Source: Camarhynchus parvulus
Taxonomy: Eukaryota > Chordata > Aves > Passeriformes > Thraupidae
Length of the DNA stretch: 64,000 nucleotides
Reading direction: 5' to 3'
Assembly: GCF_901933205.1 (NCBI RefSeq)
Contig: NC_044571.1
Location: forward strand, 76,261,689-76,325,688
Shown here: in pieces, positions 57,900-64,000 of the stretch
Position numbering within the stretch: the first letter of the stretch is position 1
Layout: the number at the start of each line of letters is the position of its first letter
The notes under the pieces: model-generated
The model's database searches: none
Seen by the model: only the letters and a program-made list of their open reading frames with translations
What the model was told of the DNA's origin: nothing
Translations under genes and position numbers: made by a program

Positions 57900-57924
57900 A
57901 AAAAAAAAAAAAAAAAAAAAAAAA
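57900..57924. repeat. Homopolymer A25 preceded by AATAAA
   Basis: This is an uninterrupted run of 25 A. AATAAA lies at 57887-57892, eight bases upstream. It could be the tail of a retroposed transcript or a plain homopolymer. I see no matching target-site duplication around it. Confidence 0.9.
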
Positions 57925-60900
57925 GATAGAAGCAGGTGATTCATGTTCTGGATGAGAATAAACAGTTTATGCCAAAATAGCTCTTGTCTCACACACTCAG
58001 TCAGTGACTCACAGCACACAGGCATATCCTAAGTGCAGTCACAGACTCAGCTTATTCCGGCTTTAGCCTGTTCTTCTGCAGCCCTCAAAACACTTTACAC
58101 ACAGCCGCTGTCCAAATGAACTATGTGAATCCTGGTCCCAGTAATCTATGCCCATAAGACTGAGAAATCTACTTTTCCATATACTAGGAGGTTTTCAAAG
58201 GAAGTTTCTGTACAAAAACATCTCCTCAAAGTTTAGAAGACATGATTGCTTTTGCCTAGATTCCACATTGGATCACGACCCAAGGAGAAGAAATGTGGTT
58301 GAATAAGAAAGCTTGTGCTGCACTGTTAACAGAACAGACTGCACCAGCCATGACACAAAGCTTAAGGCATGTGGCCATAAGGAAGATGCTGATTCCTGAC
58401 CTCTGTACTGTCTCTTATTCCCTTCAGACTCCAGCTTTCTTTCATACTTGCACATAGTTCCTGCAGTAAACTTCATCCTTTCTCTTTGCCCTGGAAAAGT
58501 ATCAATCTTTTCTTTCAAAATATCAGCTAGAACGTATGATAAAAACTCATAAATCCATGTGAGATAACTGGGAGGGTGCAACAAAAAAATCTAAGCAAAG
58601 AGAAATTACATAATATAAATCTTTGATGTGTTTTACACTGATGTAAGTCAGTCATATAAGTCATCAACACCTTTTGTCTAGACTAAGTCCTGCAGATTCT
58701 AAACACAGTAAATGTCTCTGTATAGTTGTTTAACCATTCTCAGGTGTGTCAAGCCTTATATCAGTTCAAAAATATTTACAGTTTGAAATGCTTCAAATTT
58801 CTAGGAACCACATTAGGAAAGCCCTTAACCACACACTTGCCTTACAGCATTTAATCGAGCCTTACTAACTGCCAGTACCCTCTTGAGAGACTTAAGCCAC
58901 GTAATACTGGATCCAGGTTTAATTCCTTGTTTTATTCTCTCTGCTCAGATTTCCTGCAGAGTTTTATTTCAAAACCAATTAGAAAACCTCCAAAAAATTA
59001 TCTTTTCAGAATAAATTCTGCTAGAGATACTTCTAATTATAGGCATGCCAGTTAGAAGTTTAAGTCAAAAGGTGTTCTTGTATTCCTCGTTTTACAAATA
59101 TTTATGGCTATAAGAAGTCCAGAGATCAATTGCTGAGAAGTTTATTGAAAAGTTGACTCAAGTGAGTCAGATAGTTTTCTCCTGTTCAGAAAGATTTTGA
59201 TTGCATGCCTTAACTAACCATATACATGCTACAAATCATTGGCATGATTCCTACAAATTTTACCCACTAGCTGTATTTTTAGATATAAAGCATAAATCGT
59301 TGTTATATTTTCAAGCTGACTTTCCTTTTCCACAGGAAATATCAAGAAATCTAGTATTTTTATAATGGTCTACCCCTACTTTGTGTGCAGTATTTAATGT
59401 CAAAACTGTTTTATGTATCTTCTGAATAATTACATAAATTATTCCTCTTATTTTTCCAAAAAAGAGCCTCTGCTGTCCTTCTCATTCACTTCCCTTTTTT
59501 TAGTCCCATATCTACCAATATATCATTTTGGTGTTATATTTATCTATTAGCTACCTCTTGTATCTGTCCATAAAGAAATTTTTTAACTCTTTGTTGCAAA
59601 ATTAATATTTAACACTTTAAGAAGCTAATTCTTATAAAATCCCACCAAAACATTATCCTTGTTGAAACCATAAAATAAACATGTTTTGCAAGAAATTATT
59701 TTAAAAGGATCAAGAAAAGAAATTAAACCAGAAATCATTGCAAAGAAATTACTTGGAAAAAAGAAGTCAGTACCTTGAAAAGAGGAGAAGACCTTAATTA
59801 GAAAGCAAGTAAACAGTGTGAAACATGGCCATGATGATTTCTTTCTTCCCCTCACACAGAATTAGTACATATTTTTTTCACCAACTCAAACTGAGGTTTA
59901 GAAACTGTAGAAACTGGCACACAAATACAACAGTAAGACTTGAATATAGATCAAGTCAGACACACTTGTCAGTTGAAGAACTGGAAGGTAACAGTGAACT
60001 CTATGGAGATCAATAAAGCCACATTCCTTTTCTTTCTCTTTGACAACAACTGCAAAAATGTTGATTTTTGCAACAACAGACTGGAGATGGTTCATTGGTA
60101 GAATGTTAGACTTCAAATATATTTTCTCAAAGCCATCTTTTTCATTACCTCCCAAACAAAAAATTTAAATTTTATTTCTACAAAGTTAGTGGGATGTTGT
60201 TTGGAGATGTGAGTTTGGGGACCATGTCTTACTAAGTAGCAGGACAAACAAAAATAGAACAGTAGTCTAGAAAATAAACTAAACTTAGTTTGGGAAAGAT
60301 TGATTTGAGCTAAGATCCTACAGACTTCTTGTAAAATTTAAAATCTCAGAGTCTCACAACTCCTTTGAGGAGAAAAAAAGTAAATTCACCTTCCATTTTA
60401 TGTTGCCTAAGGTTTTGTTGAGCGTTCTCATGGAAGTAGTTGGTGAGTTGCTGGGTTTTGTTTGGTTTTGATAGTATTGAAATGATCACTGGCATCTGAG
60501 ACCACAGGGTGCATTTTAATAGATGTCTGGATAGGAAGAACTTCTTTTTGGTAGAAATTTTGATTTGCTATGTGAATACTAAGGGTTCAAGATCAGGTTG
60601 AAAGATGTGACAAGCCTTTTTTTCCAGAAGAAAAAGTGAAAAGGTGATATAAAAGTCCTTCCCTCTTACTCCTCCAAAACAGAATTTAATGTACTGTTAG
60701 GCTATAGGGTTTCCCCAAATCCATAAGAAAATCAGAAAAGTTAAAGGACATGGTTTATGTATCATTAGCAAGTAATATGAAGTGAAGCAAATTTGTACCA
60801 TAGTTCATAGAGAAATTCTTGTTGATTGACATAAAATAGGGTTAATATATTCATATATTATGTCTTATGTTCCTCATAACTGCTAGTGAAAACACTTCCA

Positions 60901-62044
60901 AATTGAAGCAGAATGCATCATGTAGAAAATTAAATGTCCAAATGACTATAAATCTTAAAACTATTCCTTTACTAAAAAAGAACAACCATATGCAAACCAT
61001 GATGATCCAGAAAACAATATAGTATAAGACACAAATAATTATAATAAAAAGAACATATTGCAACTATGAAGTATAACAAGGCAATAAACTGGGAATACAA
61101 GACTGTTTATCAGCATTAAAGCTATGAAGACAGATATTAGAAACCGGCAGTTAAAAAAAATAACCTCAATTAAAATCAGGTAAGGAATACATAAAATTGA
61201 AATATACTTGAAACAAGCCAAAACTAATTTAAGTTTAACTGGAGTTCACATCTGTGTAAAATACCGAATAACCTTGCAAGAGATAATTTACTTTCAGGTT
61301 CATAAACTTCTGAAGAAAATGTTCTTTTCCCTCTGTAATGCCTTTAGAGATCCAAGTATCAGGTACTTTCAAAAGTGTATCCTGGAAGAGGAGAACCCAT
61401 TTCCTAACAATTCCCTAGGTAATTCCATCAGCTATTTTCAAATTAAAAAGCAGATACTATTAGATGAGAAAATATGTTGGTAGAATGTCACTTGTTTTTC
61501 CCCAAAAGATTCTCTCTTGAAATGGAAACAAAAATATTAGAAGTTCCCAGCATTGCTGTGAAAATGCATGCAAACCTGCCAGTACTGTCAGGTCAGAAAG
61601 CAGGACATATTAGACTCCCTGTTATTCAACTGCAGATCTGTCTTGAGTTTATTTGGCATTTGCTGATTCCAGGAGTAGCTGCTCTGCGTCTGGGAATCTG
61701 CTAAATCCCTGCCCAAGAAGCAGGACTGGTAAGTCTACACACGTAATCTCATTTTATTGCTTTACTGTCTACTAAATATGAAGTATTTTTGCTGGAATAG
61801 CTTACTTAGGATATTATCAAGTTACTGCTTAAATAATATGGAGAAGCCCCCTAGAACATCAGAAACTGACTTGCTTTTCTCTGCATCAGGTTTAGGATAG
61901 CTTTCTGATGTTTAAAATATTTTATCATAATAGGAAGAGATTTGTTCCTGTATAAAAGCTTGTGACTTTAAATGATTTCAAAAACAAAGTTAGCCATGCT
62001 CTTTAGGAGCTCTTAAAGAGGCCACTTCATCTGCATAGTTAGCA

Positions 62045-62127
62045 ACATCTTTGCTTTGTTGCGAAGATAAAGAAAAAAGTTACATCTTGTTACATCTTTG
62101 CACTGAGAGCAAAGATAAAGAAAAAAT
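62045..62127. repeat. Imperfect tandem duplication, period about 47
   Basis: ACATCTTTGC followed by AAGATAAAGAAAAAA appears twice, from about 62045 and from about 62092, with short differences in the middle. Confidence 0.7.
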
Positions 62128-62521
62128 CTGCAAAGAATATAATGTCATTCAAATAAAGCAATTCCAATAGAACAGCTTAAAACTTCACATACTCACTGCT
62201 TTATTTCAAAAGCTGCAGATAAAAATATCTCTTTCTTAACTAGTAATTTCTTTTTTTAAACCCTCTTTGGGAATCTCCCATCTATGCCAACCAATCAGCC
62301 AACATCACTGATCCCAGTGTGCCAGCAGCACATTTAGCACCACTCATGGTCCCAGGGCACCTCCAACGTCATCGCAACAGGACTGCAGTGCTGACCTGAG
62401 GAAGAACTTGAGGCGTGCTTTGAGAAATATTTTAGATTAATACACACAACTGGAAACTGTGCTGTTTACATATATTTTGGGAAAAAAAAGGGAAACAGTC
62501 TGAGGTCAATGTCAGAAGTGA

Positions 62522-62546
62522 TTTTGTTTTGTTTTGTTTTGTTTTG
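62522..62546. repeat. (TTTTG)5 microsatellite
   Basis: Five perfect TTTTG units, intronic. Confidence 0.95.
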
Positions 62547-64000
62547 AAAGCATCTATTTTCAGAGTCCCTTTTACAACACTGATAAAAGAACACAAACTA
62601 TCACTTTGGGGTGAAAAGTTAAGCCTCCCCAGTGGCGTTGTTAAGCTCACCGAGTGCTCTCAGATTACTTCTTGGGGGTGGGTGTTTAATCTTCTCATGA
62701 AGACAAGAATCTGAGACCACCCCTTCTTGGCAAACTCCACAGGAACAAAAGGTTCTGTGGTAGCTACTTTAACCTGACAGGTCCTGAAATAATAAAAATG
62801 CTTTATTTGGTGGAAAGATGGATCTCTTGATGCTCCCATATCTACCAAGACACAATAAAGTTTCAAATAATGATGTCCATTTTTGTTACAGTATAGAAAG
62901 GATACTTCCCAGATACAATCATCCACTTCACTTAGGAATAGAGCTATTTCAGAGCTTGCTTTACCAAAAGCAAAGTTGCTATATTAGTAGGAGATGCAAA
63001 TTTGTATATTCCCAGGCCCCTGCAGAATCTGCTGCATAGATAGAACAAGATACAGGATGAAAGGAAATCTATGGCGATACAGCTGATCAAATGATTTTCT
63101 ATTTAGAATGGAAAAAGGCAACTCCACCTGGAATAAAGATCCACAGACCCCACATCATCTGAGAAATGTCCAAACAATGCCCAAAATGTAACTATAACTG
63201 TAACTATTTTTATGCTGTTAACTTACTGACACCATGAAACAAAGGGTAGCAATGCAGAAAGAGACCTTAATTTTCCCCCAAACTACTACAGAAAAACCCC
63301 AACATGTAACAGAGTAAGATTAACAGATGAATTCATACCCATGTGTAAGACCTCATGACTTAAGCATTTCAGTACAGTTGTGGCACTATACAACACCCAC
63401 AAGCACAATTCTGAAGTAATCCCTTGTAGGTTAAGAGAAGGCAGCTGCCTTTGTCAAAACATAATGAATTTGGTTTGATAAAGGATGCTAAAACTCAGGA
63501 TGGAGTCTAATTTTGAACAAAGGGAGGAAGAGCAGGGGACTAGGTGCCTTTGAGCTGGTGAATGAAGATTGACACCTTGTGCGGGGAGCAGAATATCGGA
63601 CTCTGCTTCTTTAAGTCCTGTCCTGCTCTGTGTCTGGGCAATTGGCCACTTCCTGTATTTCTCTTAAATCCTTCTTGAGACTTTTGTAATCTCATCAACA
63701 ATCTTGAGACCTGTTTTTCAGGTGTGGGAACATGATCCTGTCCATGCTGCGGCCAAGAGCAAGGCTAGAAAGAACTTAACAGGTGAGTAGAGCTACTGCA
63801 CTCTGTTTGCCAAATCCTCCATGCCCTCAAACGCTCACTAAGAAGTTTAGTACTCCTGTGAGCTGGAAATTAAATTTGAAGGTCAATGTCTTTGTTCATG
63901 CTTTTGATCACAGCTCAGGAGTCCAGTAGGATTCTAGCAGCTGTGCAGGGTAAGGATGCAACCTTCCTGAGTCCTTCCTGTGACACACACCACAGTAGGC

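Larger units (their letters stand above)
54251..64000 (-). other. 3' part of a large ARHGAP42 intron upstream of the first exon seen
   Basis: I searched the minus strand for the codons expected just before this exon (a segment like APLEKFRKEQIGAAK) and did not find them, so exon 4 lies beyond 64000 and this intron exceeds 9.7 kb. The stretch holds an A/C-rich tract (54608-54740), a possible SINE relic (56555-56630), a hairpin (56243-56280), a poly(A) run (57900-57924), a TTTTG repeat (62522-62546) and two antisense exon-like segments. Confidence 0.75.

Noticed and set aside
54251..64000. ARHGAP42 exons 1-4 inside the window
   Set aside because: No minus-strand segment matching the expected upstream BAR codons with splice sites was found by eye. 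A tblastn search would settle it.
1..64000. An undescribed multi-gene system
   Set aside because: Apart from ARHGAP42 and repeats, no open frame has recognisable domains, clustering or splice support.

Overview
This is vertebrate nuclear DNA, most likely from a bird. It is AT-rich and almost all intron, and its recognisable interspersed repeats are CR1 LINEs of the avian/reptilian type. I saw no Alu/L1-type mammalian repeats. I cannot name the species from sequence alone. No prokaryotic operons, CRISPR array or complete mobile element are present.

One gene dominates the window. Twenty coding exons on the minus strand, between 54250 and 9934, encode the C-terminal 746 residues of ARHGAP42 (GRAF3), a BAR-PH-RhoGAP-SH3 protein that inactivates RhoA. 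All junctions are GT-AG, all phases join without a break, and the frame ends in TAG at 9936-9934. As I remember it, human ARHGAP42 is 874 residues and its first 128 precede the first exon here. 128 + 746 = 874, so this is very probably exons 5-24 of 24, with exons 1-4 beyond position 64000. Residue numbers below use this assumed numbering. Domain layout from high to low coordinate: rest of the BAR domain (54250 to about 39600), PH (39600-34348), RhoGAP with arginine finger (33483-22847), Ser/Pro-rich linker (21048-16274), and a C-terminal SH3 split over the last two exons (10311-9934).

Region by region: 1-4639 is intergenic or far 3' sequence with nothing I can assign. 4640-9933 is probably 3' UTR, with candidate poly(A) signals near 9650 and near 4670. 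9934-54250 is the exon-intron body. 54251-64000 is the 3' part of a large intron separating these exons from exon 4.

The introns carry CR1 fragments in both orientations at 19617-19850, 30788-31019, 32745-33312, 35675-36955 (with another CR1 nested inside) and 36961-37340. They also hold several simple repeats, two small tandem duplications and several hairpin-forming inverted repeats. I found no convincing undescribed biological system. The best leads are the nested and tandem CR1 structure, an inverted-plus-direct repeat at 56225-56280, an AATAAA followed by 25 A at 57887-57924, and two splice-flanked open segments on the antisense strand.
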